In this document: positions 26,138-35,470 of the stretch, in pieces
Layout of the letters: each line of letters begins with the position of its first letter
Position numbering within the stretch: the stretch's first letter is position 1
Source of the DNA: Calidifontibacillus erzurumensis
GTDB taxonomy: Bacteria; Bacillota; Bacilli; Bacillales; Bacillaceae_J
DNA: 64,000 nt
Direction of reading: 5' to 3'
Assembly (NCBI RefSeq): GCF_013303125.1
Contig: NZ_JABTTE010000002.1
Coordinates: forward strand, 124,001 to 188,000
Notes under the pieces: generated by a model
The model's database searches: none
What the model was told of the DNA's origin: nothing
The model's input: only the letters and a program-made list of their open reading frames with translations
Program-made: the position numbers and the translations under genes

Positions 26138-26426
26138 CTTTAAAACTATTTAAGTTCACATCTTATTGATTTGTTCGAGTGAAGGATACTAAATATTGTA
26201 GGGATTGAGTAAGATTATGTGAGCTGGCACCTTTAGCTTTCATATCTTGCTCTTTTTTATCAATAAATACTTTTGGAACTTAACTATCATGAATGGATTG
26301 TTGCTTTGATTTTTTTATGGGTGAAAAATGGTTGATTTTAGAGTAGAAGTGTTGATGTGGATTGACCGACTGATCGCTCAATATTAGAGGATACTTTCGT
26401 AATGTTTAATAAGTGTTTAAAAAAAA
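26138..26426. other. Gene-free stretch after hom
   Basis: I see no coding frame with a ribosome site and no strong terminator. It is AT-rich, with no repeat of note. Confidence 0.5.
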
Positions 26427-26597
26427 TTAGTTGTTGTTTTCAAAGTAGTTTTTTAGTTCAATAAAGGCTTGCTCAATATCTGGTAATCTCTTTTTTATAC
26501 TTTCCACATAATGGGCGTCATATATATTTGTATTTCCCCGTAATGAATTTGTTAGATTTTGGACAAGCTTAATCACAGTAAATGTATCTTGATGCAT
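26427..26597 (-). CDS. Small hypothetical protein (56 aa)
   Basis: The protein begins MHQDTFTVIKLVQNLTNSLR and ends IELKNYFENNN. It is helical and soluble. AGGAGG lies six bases before the ATG and there is a T-rich tail after the stop. No family is recognised. Confidence 0.65.
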   Translation of the reverse strand: MHQDTFTVIKLVQNLTNSLRGNTNIYDAHYVESIKKRLPDIEQAFIELKNYFENNN

Positions 26598-26931
26598 TTT
26601 ATACCTCCTATTAGTACCTGATAATAAACATTGTACAATTTCATTTTAAATAAAAAAATGAAAACATTCAATAAAAAATAAGATGAAAAAGTTTAAGTTT
26701 TGTGAAAAATTTTGCAATAAACTTTTAAGAAATAACTATGTGTTCAACTTCTTACAAATTGAATTTTTTTGAAAATCTTAAAATAACAAGGTTTTTTCAT
26801 AAAAAAGAAGATAAATAAAATGAAAGCGCATTAAAAATCTTCATAAATTTGAAAAATAAATTTCAACATAAATAAATGATTTTAAGGTAAAATAAGAATT
26901 GATCATGAAGTTAAAAAGGAGTAAGAATATA
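26598..26931. other. AT-rich divergent promoter region
   Basis: This region lies between two divergent small genes and is extremely AT-rich. A sequence near 26820 (ATGAAAGCGCATTAAA) is one or two bases away from a catabolite-response element, too weak to call. No gene is visible. Confidence 0.5.
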
Positions 26932-27144
26932 ATGGAGGATGTATTTACAGTTGGCCAGGAAGTAAGAACGAATGATTTATATTTTTCTCGTTATGGCCAA
27001 GTGATTTTTGGTGAAGTCGTCAAGGTAGAGAGAGATAAAGTCTGGGTAAAAAATCAGTATAATACAATCAGCGTTATTAATCCTATTTGCCTTGATATCA
27101 ACATAAAAAATGAAGATAAAGATAAAGTGGGACTACTAGTATAA
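26932..27144 (+). CDS. Small hypothetical protein with beta-barrel-like core
   Basis: The protein has 70 residues: FTVGQEVRTNDLYFSRYGQV, then GEVVKVERDKVWVKNQYNTI. The alternating pattern suggests an SH3-like or KOW-like barrel. GGAGTAAG precedes the ATG at 26932. The frame reaches 26899 without support. Its function is unknown. Confidence 0.65.
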   Translation: MEDVFTVGQEVRTNDLYFSRYGQVIFGEVVKVERDKVWVKNQYNTISVINPICLDINIKNEDKDKVGLLV

Positions 27145-27160
27145 ATTAGTAGTCCTTTTT
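27130..27160 (+). terminator. Terminator overlapping the end of the 70-aa gene
   Basis: A perfect 9-bp stem GGACTACTA / TAGTAGTCC is followed by five T. The 5' arm lies inside the last codons. Confidence 0.85.
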
Positions 27161-27304
27161 ATATAAATTTAGCATTCCATGACGAAAAGGGGCGAAAAAT
27201 TTTTGTGAATTTTTTCATTTTTATACAAGGATTCTAGCTTCTATGTCGAAGTTATTTATATAAATATTTATATTTACAATAAATAGGAAAGAGGTGTAAA
27301 GTCT

Positions 27305-27604
27305 TTGATTATAAGAAAAAAAATGGACGCTAAAAAATTGTTGGATGAATTTACAAAAATTGCTTCGTTCGATCATGAAAGGCAAAAGTTTTATTTTGTT
27401 TTTGCTGATAAGGAACGAGGAGGACAATATACATTAATGAAAAAAGGAACTCAGTGGTCAATTCATGGAAAAGGGGAAACGTATTGTGATCCGGATGAAA
27501 CGATGATGAATAATTTCGATGAACTGATCAACTTCGTTTGGAAGCATCGTAGCCGCATAAACCAGGTGTTAAAAGATATTCCAAAAAAAGTAGTTAATGG
27601 ATAA
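27305..27604 (+). CDS. Hypothetical protein (99 aa)
   Basis: It has a TTG start after AGAGGTG. An ATG six codons downstream is an alternative. The protein is mixed alpha/beta: MDAKKLLDEFTKIASF, then YFVFADKERGGQYTLMKKGT, then a helical end. No catalytic motif or known family is visible. It converges on clpE and shares its terminator. Confidence 0.65.
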   Translation: MIIRKKMDAKKLLDEFTKIASFDHERQKFYFVFADKERGGQYTLMKKGTQWSIHGKGETYCDPDETMMNNFDELINFVWKHRSRINQVLKDIPKKVVNG

Positions 27605-27640
27605 AAAAGCCATGGAAAGCTATCCATGGCCTTTTTATTT
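27604..27640. terminator. Bidirectional terminator between the 99-aa gene and clpE
   Basis: A perfect 8-bp stem GCCATGGA / TCCATGGC has T runs on both strands. Confidence 0.85.
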
Positions 27641-29785
27641 AACGATGATTTTTTGATCTTCAATTGTAACATGAATCTTTTTAATATCGTTATTTTCTAA
27701 CAATAGATCTGAAATTTGATCTTCTAGCTCATTTTGGATAACCCTGCGGAGCGGGCGTGCACCGAATTGTGGATGGTATCCAAGTTCAGCTAGTTTTTCT
27801 TTAGCTTCATCACTAACTTCAAGAGTAATATTTTGTTCGTTTAATAGTTGTTTTAAATCATCAAGCATAATATCAACAATTTTTAACAGATGTTCTTTTT
27901 CTAATGGCTTAAATTCAATAATGGCGTCAAAACGGTTTAAAAACTCCGGTTTGAAGTATGTGTTAAGGGTATCTAATAAATTGCTTTCATTCTTTTCAGA
28001 ACCTTGATTTTCAAATCCGACTGAAATTTTCTTATGATGGACTCCAGCATTGCTTGTCATAATTATGACCGTGTCCTTAAAGCTGACAGTTCGTCCTTGG
28101 CTATCTGTCAATCGGCCGTCATCCATAATTTGTAAGAATATATGTTGTACATCAGGATGTGCTTTTTCAATTTCATCCAGGAGAATGATGCTATATGGAT
28201 TGCGGCGCACTTTTTCTGTTAGCTGTCCAGCCTCTTCATGACCAATATAGCCTGGAGGTGAACCAATTAATTTTGAAACAGAGTGCTTCTCCATATACTC
28301 ACTCATATCAAGGCGAATTAAGCTATCTTTCGTACCGAACAGTTCTTCAGCCAGCCTTTTTGTCAATTCCGTTTTACCGACACCAGTAGGTCCGACAAAC
28401 AGGAAAGAACCGATTGGGCGGTTTTTTGCTTTCAAGCCGGCGCGGCTTCGTTTGATCGCTTTGGCAACTTTTTCAACCGCTTCATCTTGGCCGATAATTT
28501 TCTTCGCTAAGTTAGAAGCAAGGTTTTTCATTTTCGCTTGTTCGTCTTGTTCAAGCTTACCGACAGGAATGCCTGTCTTTTCTTCAATAATTTTTTGGAT
28601 GTCTCCAACGTCAACGATTGCTTTGTTTGTCTCTTGGCCTTTTTCAAGACGTTTTTCAAGCTCAATTTCTTCTTGTCGCAATTTAGCTGCTAATTCATAA
28701 TTTTCTTCCTTCGCAGCTTTTTCTTTTTCTTTTGCAATTTCGGCAAGGCGTTTCTCAAGAGCCGTTTTATCATCAACGCCCATTTTCAAATTCACTTTTG
28801 AACCGGCTTCATCAAGCAAATCAATGGCTTTATCAGGGAGGAAACGATCTTGGATATAACGGTGCGAAAGTTTTACACATGCTTCGATCGCTTTGTCTGT
28901 ATATTTTACATTATGATAATTTTCGTATTTAAATTGAATCCCTTTTAAAATTTCGATCGCTTGTTCAACAGTCGGTTCAGTTACCATCACCGGTTGAAAA
29001 CGTCTTTCAAGGGCGGCATCTTTTTCAATTTTTCGATACTCTTTTAATGTTGTTGCACCAATGATTTGTAATTCACCACGGGCAAGTGCTGGTTTTAAAA
29101 TATTACCTGCATCCATGGATCCTTCTGCAGAGCCGGCACCAACGAGCAAGTGAATTTCATCAATGAATAATATAATGTTCTTCCGTTTTTGCAAATCAGC
29201 AATTAATTGTTTCATACGTTCTTCAAATTGGCCTCGGATGCCTGTGTTGGCGACAAGGCTCGCAACGTCAAGCAAGTAAACCTCTTTATTTAGAAGTTTT
29301 GCTGGTACGTTTCCTTCCGCAATTTTTAATGCCAGTCCTTCGGCAATTGCTGTTTTACCAACGCCAGGTTCTCCAATTAACACTGGGTTGTTTTTATTGC
29401 GTCTATTTAAAATTTCAATCACTCGAAGAACTTCTTTATCTCGGCCAATGACTGGATCAATAATTCCAGCTTTTGCGGCATTTGTTAAATTGCGTCCGAA
29501 TTGGTCAATGAAACTGTGACTGGAACTTCTTTGATGACGTTGACGAATGTCTTGTGGATAGAAATTTTGATCAATAGGACTAAAATCCATATCCATTTTC
29601 ATTTGTTTGAACAAATCTTCAAAAGGACTTGATCCTCCAAAAAGACTAAAACCCGTTGGAATTTTAAAATTAGCTTTTTCTTTTGAATAGCAGTCTTCAC
29701 ATAAATGCAATTGTTTCTTTTGCTGATTTACTTGAATATTTAAATAAACCGTGGCTTCTTTCTTATGACAAATTTGGCAATTCAT
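27635..29785 (-). CDS. clpE: ATP-dependent Clp protease ATPase subunit ClpE
   Basis: The protein has 716 residues. The N-terminus has the ClpE-specific zinc finger CQICHKK...CEDC. Two AAA domains follow: Walker [10 protein letters not shown] and Walker [12 protein letters not shown], then GPTGVGKTE and [17 protein letters not shown]-like coiled middle region lies between them. It unfolds damaged proteins for ClpP during heat stress. Three CtsR operators lie upstream, as expected. AGGAGG precedes the start. Confidence 0.97.
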   Translation of the reverse strand: MNCQICHKKEATVYLNIQVNQQKKQLHLCEDCYSKEKANFKIPTGFSLFGGSSPFEDLFKQMKMDMDFSPIDQNFYPQDIRQRHQRSSSHSFIDQFGRNLTNAAKAGIIDPVIGRDKEVLRVIEILNRRNKNNPVLIGEPGVGKTAIAEGLALKIAEGNVPAKLLNKEVYLLDVASLVANTGIRGQFEERMKQLIADLQKRKNIILFIDEIHLLVGAGSAEGSMDAGNILKPALARGELQIIGATTLKEYRKIEKDAALERRFQPVMVTEPTVEQAIEILKGIQFKYENYHNVKYTDKAIEACVKLSHRYIQDRFLPDKAIDLLDEAGSKVNLKMGVDDKTALEKRLAEIAKEKEKAAKEENYELAAKLRQEEIELEKRLEKGQETNKAIVDVGDIQKIIEEKTGIPVGKLEQDEQAKMKNLASNLAKKIIGQDEAVEKVAKAIKRSRAGLKAKNRPIGSFLFVGPTGVGKTELTKRLAEELFGTKDSLIRLDMSEYMEKHSVSKLIGSPPGYIGHEEAGQLTEKVRRNPYSIILLDEIEKAHPDVQHIFLQIMDDGRLTDSQGRTVSFKDTVIIMTSNAGVHHKKISVGFENQGSEKNESNLLDTLNTYFKPEFLNRFDAIIEFKPLEKEHLLKIVDIMLDDLKQLLNEQNITLEVSDEAKEKLAELGYHPQFGARPLRRVIQNELEDQISDLLLENNDIKKIHVTIEDQKIIVK

Positions 29786-29816
29786 TAAAAGAACCTCCTA
29801 TTTAGAATTGCTTTTA

Positions 29817-29902
29817 TTTGACTTTGACTAACTTTGACTTTCTTAACTATATTAAATCATAAAGGTCAAAATTGGTCAATATATTTTTGACTTTTTTTGA
29901 CC
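29817..29902. promoter_or_regulatory. Three CtsR operators upstream of clpE
   Basis: CtsR binds direct repeats of (A/G)GTCAAA with three-base spacing. Here they occur at 29817-29842 (AGTCAAAGTTAGTCAAAG on the minus strand), 29863-29880 (GGTCAAAATTGGTCAAT on plus) and 29886-29902 (GGTCAAAAAAAGTCAAA on minus). This predicts tight repression lifted by heat or protein damage. Confidence 0.9.
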
Positions 29903-29945
29903 TTTTAATAAAAATTTTTTCATTTAGCATTTAGAAAAAAATAAA

Positions 29946-29984
29946 AAGGCAAGTAATGGGGAAAATTTTTCCATTACTTGCCTT
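29946..29984. terminator. Terminator of the HAD gene
   Basis: A perfect 12-bp stem GGCAAGTAATGG / CCATTACTTGCC. The T run is on the minus strand. Confidence 0.85.
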
Positions 29985-30004
29985 TATTACATTACTCAAC
30001 AATT

Positions 30005-30796
30005 TTATTTCAACGATTCCAAAATAGGGAATAGCTCTTCAAGATGTTTAATTTCATAATCAGGCGTTACTTCGTTTAATCTTTCCTTATTATGACGGTT
30101 AATCCAAACCGATTTCATACCAACACGTGAAGCACCTAAAATATCGGTTAATAAATTGTCGCCAACCATAATGGCTTCATCTTTGTTTAGACCAAGTAGT
30201 TGTAATGCGTGTTCAAAAATCGATGGATCTGGTTTGCCGCGTCCGAAAGCCCCAGAAATGACAATTTCGTCAAAATAAGGTGGAAGCTCTGGCGTCATCG
30301 TTAATTTTGTATTTTGCAAGTCAGGTGAACCGTTCGTAAGTAGAAGAAGTTTGTATTTCCCTTTTAATTGATCTAGAATCGCAAAAGTTTCTTCGTAAAC
30401 AAGCGGTGTTTTGCGCCGAACGGCTGGGAAAAATTCACCGAGTTCATAACCTAATTCCGGATCATCGATTCCTATTGCTCTTAAACCACGTGTCCAAGCA
30501 TCTTTTCGATAAGTTGGAACAATTTGGCTTAATTTTTTGAAATCTTCTTGTTCATCTAAAAAATTTCCCCATAGTCCTTCAAAAGGATTAATGCCGATCA
30601 TCTGTGTGAATGGATACGTTTCATAAGAACTGTACAATTCTCTAGCTTCTTTACGAACAGCTTCTTCAAGCTCTTCAGGATCAATGTGGTCGTATTTTTC
30701 TTTAGCTTTTTCACATGTTCTTACAAAAGCTTCTTTAATACTTTGCTGATCCCACAATAAAGTATCGTCTAAATCGAAAAAAATAGCTTTAATCAT
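30005..30796 (-). CDS. HAD-family phosphatase
   Basis: The protein has 263 residues. The motifs are [31 protein letters not shown] and [14 protein letters not shown], all complete. A helical cap lies between I and II. Size and motifs suit the YsaA-type group, for which phosphoserine phosphatase activity has been proposed, or a YfnB-like nucleotidase. The substrate cannot be told from sequence. The ATG at 30796 has GAGGAG before it. The frame extends 21 codons further without a ribosome site. Confidence 0.88.
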   Translation of the reverse strand: MIKAIFFDLDDTLLWDQQSIKEAFVRTCEKAKEKYDHIDPEELEEAVRKEARELYSSYETYPFTQMIGINPFEGLWGNFLDEQEDFKKLSQIVPTYRKDAWTRGLRAIGIDDPELGYELGEFFPAVRRKTPLVYEETFAILDQLKGKYKLLLLTNGSPDLQNTKLTMTPELPPYFDEIVISGAFGRGKPDPSIFEHALQLLGLNKDEAIMVGDNLLTDILGASRVGMKSVWINRHNKERLNEVTPDYEIKHLEELFPILESLK

Positions 30797-30878
30797 AGCG
30801 TTACTCCTCTTCCTTAATCTATATATCAAGACTACAATAGAAATGTGAAATTTGTACATAAATAATTAAAAAGTCTTT

Positions 30879-31502
30879 TTATTTTAAATATTCTATAAAC
30901 TCATGTAAAATTCGAGCTGTCAATCCCCAGATCACTTTATCTTCGTAAAAATAAAAATATTCATCCATGCTTCGACGGCGCCAATTATAATTTTTTCCGT
31001 CTGGGATAAGATGATAAGGAAAATTCTCTTCAGGCTGAACTTTAAATTGAACGGTGTAAACTTTTGGTTCAGCTTCCAATAAATAGGATAACGGGACCGT
31101 AAACAATTTGTCCACTTCAGATTTGTTAGGGGAGATAGCGGATAATTCTTTTTCAATCCATCCAACATAAGGATATATAATCGTTTCATAGGGCTGTACT
31201 AAAAAATCAAGTGGACCAATGATGTTGATCGATTCTTTTTCAATTTGCAATTCTTCACTTGCTTCTCTAATCGCAGCTGTTTCACTATTTTCAACGCCTT
31301 TTTCAATACGGCCGCCGGGAAAACAAATTTCTCCAGGTTGCCGCCTTAAATGATGAGCGCGGATTTCAAAAAGAATTTGTATTTCATTGTCCATTTTTAT
31401 TAAAGGTAATAATACCGCATAAGTAGAAAGAGTTTTGCTCCCTAAAACGTGGGGCGTATGATTTTTTAATTTCTCAAAACGAGCCGTAAGATCTGCGTTC
31501 AA
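30879..31502 (-). CDS. Nudix hydrolase, CoA pyrophosphatase type
   Basis: The protein has 207 residues from a TTG at 31502, ten bases after GGAGG. The Nudix box reads GRIEKGVENSETAAIREASE-EL. The preceding RAHHLRRQPGEICFPGG is the signature that marks CoA/acyl-CoA pyrophosphatases (NudL group). The longer frame from ATG 31562 would overlap the divergent PAP2 gene and has no ribosome site, so I reject that start. It may share a transcript with the HAD gene downstream. Confidence 0.88.
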   Translation of the reverse strand: MNADLTARFEKLKNHTPHVLGSKTLSTYAVLLPLIKMDNEIQILFEIRAHHLRRQPGEICFPGGRIEKGVENSETAAIREASEELQIEKESINIIGPLDFLVQPYETIIYPYVGWIEKELSAISPNKSEVDKLFTVPLSYLLEAEPKVYTVQFKVQPEENFPYHLIPDGKNYNWRRRSMDEYFYFYEDKVIWGLTARILHEFIEYLK

Positions 31503-31562
31503 TAAACAAGCGCCTCCTTTGAACAACTGTACTATTTTCATTCTAGCAAAAGGATGATTCAT

Positions 31563-32195
31563 ATGTCTTTAAATAAAAAAACTTTTCTTGCTTTATTGAT
31601 TCTCATTCTTTGTTTTATTGGCATAAGCATTCGGATTGGCACGAAAGAGTTAGAACGGTTTGATAGTGCTGTAACAACTTTTATACAGTTATTTCAATCA
31701 GACCCGATGACAAAGTGGATGGTCTTTTTTTCGACAATAGGTTCCTACAAAGTTCAATATGTAATTTTTTTTGCATTAGCAGCTTTTTATTTTTTCGTTC
31801 GGAAAAATAAATTTTACATGTTACTTTTGTTTGTAAACCTTTTTGGCGTCAGACTATTAAACCGAATGTTGAAAGTATTATTTGAGAGACCGCGGCCGGA
31901 TATAGAAAAACTGGTTGATGTTTCAGGATTAAGTTTTCCAAGTGGACATGCAATGAATTCTTTAGGTTTTTATGGTTTTATAGCATATATTATTTATCAA
32001 GAGTTAAGGGAAAGAACATTTTTTGCTTGGATTGTTCCAGTTGTTTTCAGTGTAATTATTTTTATTATTGGACTAAGCAGGATTTATCTCGGTGTTCATT
32101 ATCCAAGCGATGTGCTAGCCGGCTTTTTAGCTGGTGGAGCATGGATATTAGTTTGTCTACTACTGCTGTATTCAAGGAGAAAAATGAATACATGA
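31563..32195 (+). CDS. PAP2-family membrane phosphatase
   Basis: The protein has 210 residues and about six membrane segments. The three phosphatase motifs are KVLFERPRPD, FPSGHAMNS and SRIYLGVHYPSDVLAG, with the catalytic His residues intact. Bacillus relatives act on undecaprenyl pyrophosphate or phosphatidylglycerol phosphate. Which one applies here cannot be decided. The ATG at 31563 has AAAAGGA ten bases upstream. ATG 31554 lies too close to that site. Confidence 0.9.
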   Translation: MSLNKKTFLALLILILCFIGISIRIGTKELERFDSAVTTFIQLFQSDPMTKWMVFFSTIGSYKVQYVIFFALAAFYFFVRKNKFYMLLLFVNLFGVRLLNRMLKVLFERPRPDIEKLVDVSGLSFPSGHAMNSLGFYGFIAYIIYQELRERTFFAWIVPVVFSVIIFIIGLSRIYLGVHYPSDVLAGFLAGGAWILVCLLLLYSRRKMNT

Positions 32196-32206
32196 CATAA
32201 AACGAA

Positions 32207-32239
32207 ACGTCTGCCCTTTTGGAACATGAGGGCAGACGT
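32207..32239. terminator. Hairpin terminator between convergent genes
   Basis: A perfect 11-bp stem ACGTCTGCCCT / AGGGCAGACGT. The T content after it is modest on both strands. Confidence 0.65.
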
Positions 32240-32247
32240 AATAATGT

Positions 32248-32526
32248 TTATTTTGTTCGATTTGCCAATTGTTGTTCAGCCATTCGTACCATTTCTTTAA
32301 CCATGTTTCCGCCGATTACACCGCCGATTTTCCCGGCCTCATTTGCTTTTATATTTCCGTTATAGCCTTTTTTAAGTGGAATCCCAAGTTCGCTAGCGAT
32401 TTCATATTTAACTTCATCCGGATTTTTTCCATTTGAATACCTTCTCGCTTTCATCACTTTGCTTTTAAGCATGTCAACAGCTTCTCTTGCTTCAGGAATT
32501 AACAATTTTCGCTTTCGTTTTGCCAT
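32248..32526 (-). CDS. Alpha/beta-type small acid-soluble spore protein, long variant
   Basis: The protein has 92 residues. The C-terminal two thirds follow the SASP pattern: KYEIASELGIPLKKGYNG, then NEAGKIGGVIGGNMVKEMVR and a RMAEQQLANRTK tail. The N-terminal 40 residues are extra and very basic (MAKRKRKLLIPEAREAVDML). The classical GGEITKRLV box is altered to GGNMVKEMV, nearer to SspF. The ATG at 32526 has GGAG at nine bases. The frame extends 33 codons upstream without support. Confidence 0.8.
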   Translation of the reverse strand: MAKRKRKLLIPEAREAVDMLKSKVMKARRYSNGKNPDEVKYEIASELGIPLKKGYNGNIKANEAGKIGGVIGGNMVKEMVRMAEQQLANRTK

Positions 32527-32689
32527 ATTTCTCAACTCCACATTTGAATATTGATTACAAACTATTTTCTCCAAAAAATATTTGTGTTCTGGATTGAAAT
32601 TTATGGAAATTAGACCAGTGATCAACTAATGAAGTTAGATGTTGACTAATGGTACACTTTATTTAACTAAATAATGAAGAGGTGATGGC

Positions 32690-33628
32690 ATGAAAAGAAT
32701 CATCAGTTTATTCTTTTTCATGGGACTCATCATCCTTTTCCCGAATCAATCAAATGCAGATCAGACTTTTCAACTGTATGTCAATGATCAACTTGTATCT
32801 CTTCAAGAGCCGCTTTTTGTTGAGAATGAGCGTGTTTTCGTTCCTGTACGTTTTGTAGGAGAACAACTGGGAGCGGCTGTTGAATGGAAACGTGAAAAAC
32901 AAACCGTTTTGATTCGATCACCAATTGAAGATCAAGTCCAATTTTATGTACAATCAAGACGAATAACATTAAATGGTTCAGAATACATAATGGACGTTGA
33001 ACCAATCATCCGAAATGGGCGGATGTATTTGCCAATTCGCCATGTAGCTGAAATGTTACATTTACAAGTAAAATGGTTGAAAAATTCGCAAATAATTTAT
33101 TTGCAGTCTTATCCATTGTATGAAGTCCAGCCGGGCGACACATTATTAAGTATTAGCAATAAATTTCAGTTATCTGTTGAATTATTGAAAGAGAGAAATC
33201 AATTAACAGGTAATTCAATTGAAGCGGGAAGCTATTTGAAAGTTATTGTTCCGCACATAATAAAACATCAAACGAATGACGATCTAATTTTATTAGCAAA
33301 ATTGATTGAAGCAGAAGCTGAAAGTGAACCATTTTTGGGGAAAGTTGCCATTGGCAATGTGATCGTGAATCGGGTAAAGGATGATCGTTTTCCAAATTCG
33401 ATTAAAGATGTGATCTTGGAACAGGGTCAATTTACACCAGTTTCAACAGGGAGAATAAATAAGGTAAAACCGAGTAATAGTTCCATTGATGCTGCAAAAA
33501 AAGCAATAGCCGGTGAAAAGCCTGTAAAGGATGCCATTTATTTTTTTAATCGTGCCAATACGACGAATGCCTTCCTTCTAGCAAGGGAAGTTGTTACTGA
33601 TATAGGGAATCACCGTTTTACTCGTTGA
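32690..33628 (+). CDS. Secreted SleB-type cell wall hydrolase with LysM and copper-amine-oxidase-like domains
   Basis: The protein has 312 residues with a signal peptide (ISLFFFMGLIILFPNQSNA). Residues 27-140 form a Cu_amine_oxidN1 domain (VNDQLVSLQEPLFVENERVF, GRMYLPIRHVAEML). Residues 144-190 form one LysM repeat (VQPGDTLLSISNKF). The C-terminal 120 residues are a Hydrolase_2 domain with the catalytic Glu region LIEAEAESEPFLGKVAIGNV and ending IGNHRF. It probably cuts cortex or wall peptidoglycan. A role in germination or mother-cell lysis is inferred. Confidence 0.9.
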   Translation: MKRIISLFFFMGLIILFPNQSNADQTFQLYVNDQLVSLQEPLFVENERVFVPVRFVGEQLGAAVEWKREKQTVLIRSPIEDQVQFYVQSRRITLNGSEYIMDVEPIIRNGRMYLPIRHVAEMLHLQVKWLKNSQIIYLQSYPLYEVQPGDTLLSISNKFQLSVELLKERNQLTGNSIEAGSYLKVIVPHIIKHQTNDDLILLAKLIEAEAESEPFLGKVAIGNVIVNRVKDDRFPNSIKDVILEQGQFTPVSTGRINKVKPSNSSIDAAKKAIAGEKPVKDAIYFFNRANTTNAFLLAREVVTDIGNHRFTR

Positions 33629-33739
33629 CTAAAATTATACAAAGTTGGATGAAACATTTTTTGCAAAGATTCATGTCTCCATCAATAATGGGCATATTAA
33701 AGATGTGAACGAAAAGAACAACTTGATGGAGGGACAAAC

Positions 33740-34150
33740 ATGAAAAAAACATTGCTTTTCGTTTCATCTACTGTGCTGTCTTTAGGATTGCTTGTCGGCT
33801 GTAATGTCAACGGTGATAATGATAATGAAAATCCTACTGGTGTAAGATATAATAATCGCGGATTTGATACAGAAAATGTCCGTTATGATTATAATTATAA
33901 TGACCGACTTGATAATGTTCGTTTTGATCGCAATGGTAGAACCGGCATTTTCGACAATGATTTTGGAATTGATAGGGCTGAACGCCGCAATGGTGGAGAT
34001 GCTGATTTAATCGATGTTGATTATGATAATGCAGAGCCGGACCCTGGAGAAGAACCGAATGAGGATCGAAATCCAGCTATGAGAGGCAATAATGATAATG
34101 GTTTGTTTAATGGGAATGGCAATAATGGCATGAGAAATGGTACTCGTTAA
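33740..34150 (+). CDS. Asn/Asp-rich lipoprotein
   Basis: The protein has 136 residues. A signal peptide ends in the lipobox GLLVGC at residue 21. The rest is low-complexity, rich in Asn, Asp, Gly and Arg (NVNGDNDNEN, GNNDNGLFNGNGNN). It resembles YhcN/YlaJ-like spore lipoproteins only in general character. It follows the SleB-like gene by 111 bases, with GGAGGG before the ATG. Confidence 0.75.
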   Translation: MKKTLLFVSSTVLSLGLLVGCNVNGDNDNENPTGVRYNNRGFDTENVRYDYNYNDRLDNVRFDRNGRTGIFDNDFGIDRAERRNGGDADLIDVDYDNAEPDPGEEPNEDRNPAMRGNNDNGLFNGNGNNGMRNGTR

Positions 34151-34156
34151 AGCAAG

Positions 34157-34184
34157 AGCTGAGGACAGATCCTCAGCTTTTTTT
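34157..34184. terminator. Terminator shared by convergent genes
   Basis: A perfect 9-bp stem AGCTGAGGA / TCCTCAGCT with seven T on plus. Its 3' arm overlaps the end of the amidohydrolase gene. Confidence 0.85.
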
Positions 34185-35348
34185 CATATAATTGACAGCT
34201 AGACTACCTAATGTTTTGGCGGCAATTAACATAGCCCGTTCGTCAATATCAAATTTTGGATGGTGGTGTGGGTAGACAATTTCCCAATCAGGATTCATTG
34301 CACCAGTAAAGAAAAATACTCCTTTTACATGTTGAAGATAATAGGCAAAATCTTCTCCTCCCATGATCGGTGGTGTTTCATAAACATTGACGACATCAGG
34401 AACATTTTGAGCGATACGTGCTAAAAATTCACATTGATCAGCGTGATTCATGACAGGGGGATAGCCTTTATTGTACGTATACGTGTAGGTAGCATCAGAT
34501 GCTGAGCAAACTCCATTTACGATGCGGTCGATTTCCTTTTCAATAAAATTTCTAGTTTTTTCATTCATTGTTCGGACTGTACCTGCCATAAAGACAGAAT
34601 CGGCAATGATGTTATGAGCGTTTTCCGCAACGAAAGAACCAATGGAAAGAACAGCTGGTTCCAAAGGATCAACCCTGCGGCTAACGATTTGTTGCAAATT
34701 AAGTACTAATTGAGATCCGATCACGATTGAGTCTTTTGAAAGATGAGGAAGGGCACCATGTCCCCCTTTTCCTTGAATTTTTATTTCAAATTTATCAGCA
34801 GCTGCCATAAATGGACCTGGGCGATATGTAATATCTCCTAGGGGAATTGTCGACCAGAGATGAGTTCCAAAGATGACGTCAACTCCTTCAAGACAGCCAT
34901 CTTCAATCATTGCAATGGCTCCTCCAGGGGCTACTTCTTCTGCATGTTGATGGATAAAAACGATATTTCCAGCGATCGTTTCTTTTATCGATTGAAAAGC
35001 TTTTGCCAATACTAATAATGTTGCTGTATGCCCGTCATGTCCGCATGCGTGCATTTTTCCAGGAAATTTGGATTTATAAGGAACGTCGTTTTCTTCTTGA
35101 ATAGGAAGTGCATCAAAATCTGCTCGTAAAGCAACAGTAGGACCCGGTCTTTTACCTTTGAGAATTGCAACAACCCCACGTCCTCCGACTTGTGTGCGAA
35201 CTTCGTTTCCGAGGTTGCGATGATACTCAGCTATAAATTTTGGTGTTTCAACTTCTTCAAAAGATAATTCAGGGTGTTGGTGAAGATATCTCCGGATTTC
35301 TACCATTTCTCTATATAAACTATCTAATGTATGATATAAATCTTCCAT
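34173..35348 (-). CDS. M20-family amidohydrolase
   Basis: The protein has 391 residues. It has the metal-binding MHACGHDGHTA, a HQHAEEVAPGGA block with the catalytic Glu, and a dimerisation domain (GKGGHGALPHLSKDS). The family includes hippurate hydrolase, N-acyl amino acid and IAA-amino-acid hydrolases. The substrate is unknown. The ATG at 35348 follows AAAGGAGG. The frame reaches 35381 without support. Confidence 0.9.
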   Translation of the reverse strand: MEDLYHTLDSLYREMVEIRRYLHQHPELSFEEVETPKFIAEYHRNLGNEVRTQVGGRGVVAILKGKRPGPTVALRADFDALPIQEENDVPYKSKFPGKMHACGHDGHTATLLVLAKAFQSIKETIAGNIVFIHQHAEEVAPGGAIAMIEDGCLEGVDVIFGTHLWSTIPLGDITYRPGPFMAAADKFEIKIQGKGGHGALPHLSKDSIVIGSQLVLNLQQIVSRRVDPLEPAVLSIGSFVAENAHNIIADSVFMAGTVRTMNEKTRNFIEKEIDRIVNGVCSASDATYTYTYNKGYPPVMNHADQCEFLARIAQNVPDVVNVYETPPIMGGEDFAYYLQHVKGVFFFTGAMNPDWEIVYPHHHPKFDIDERAMLIAAKTLGSLAVNYMKKS

Positions 35349-35470
35349 TTGAGCGCCTCCTTTATTTAGTCTATAATTCATTATATGGGAATTTTTTAAC
35401 TTTAACAGGAATAATGCTTATTTTATAGAATTAATGTAAGTAAAAATTTAGATATTTGGTGAATTCGGAA

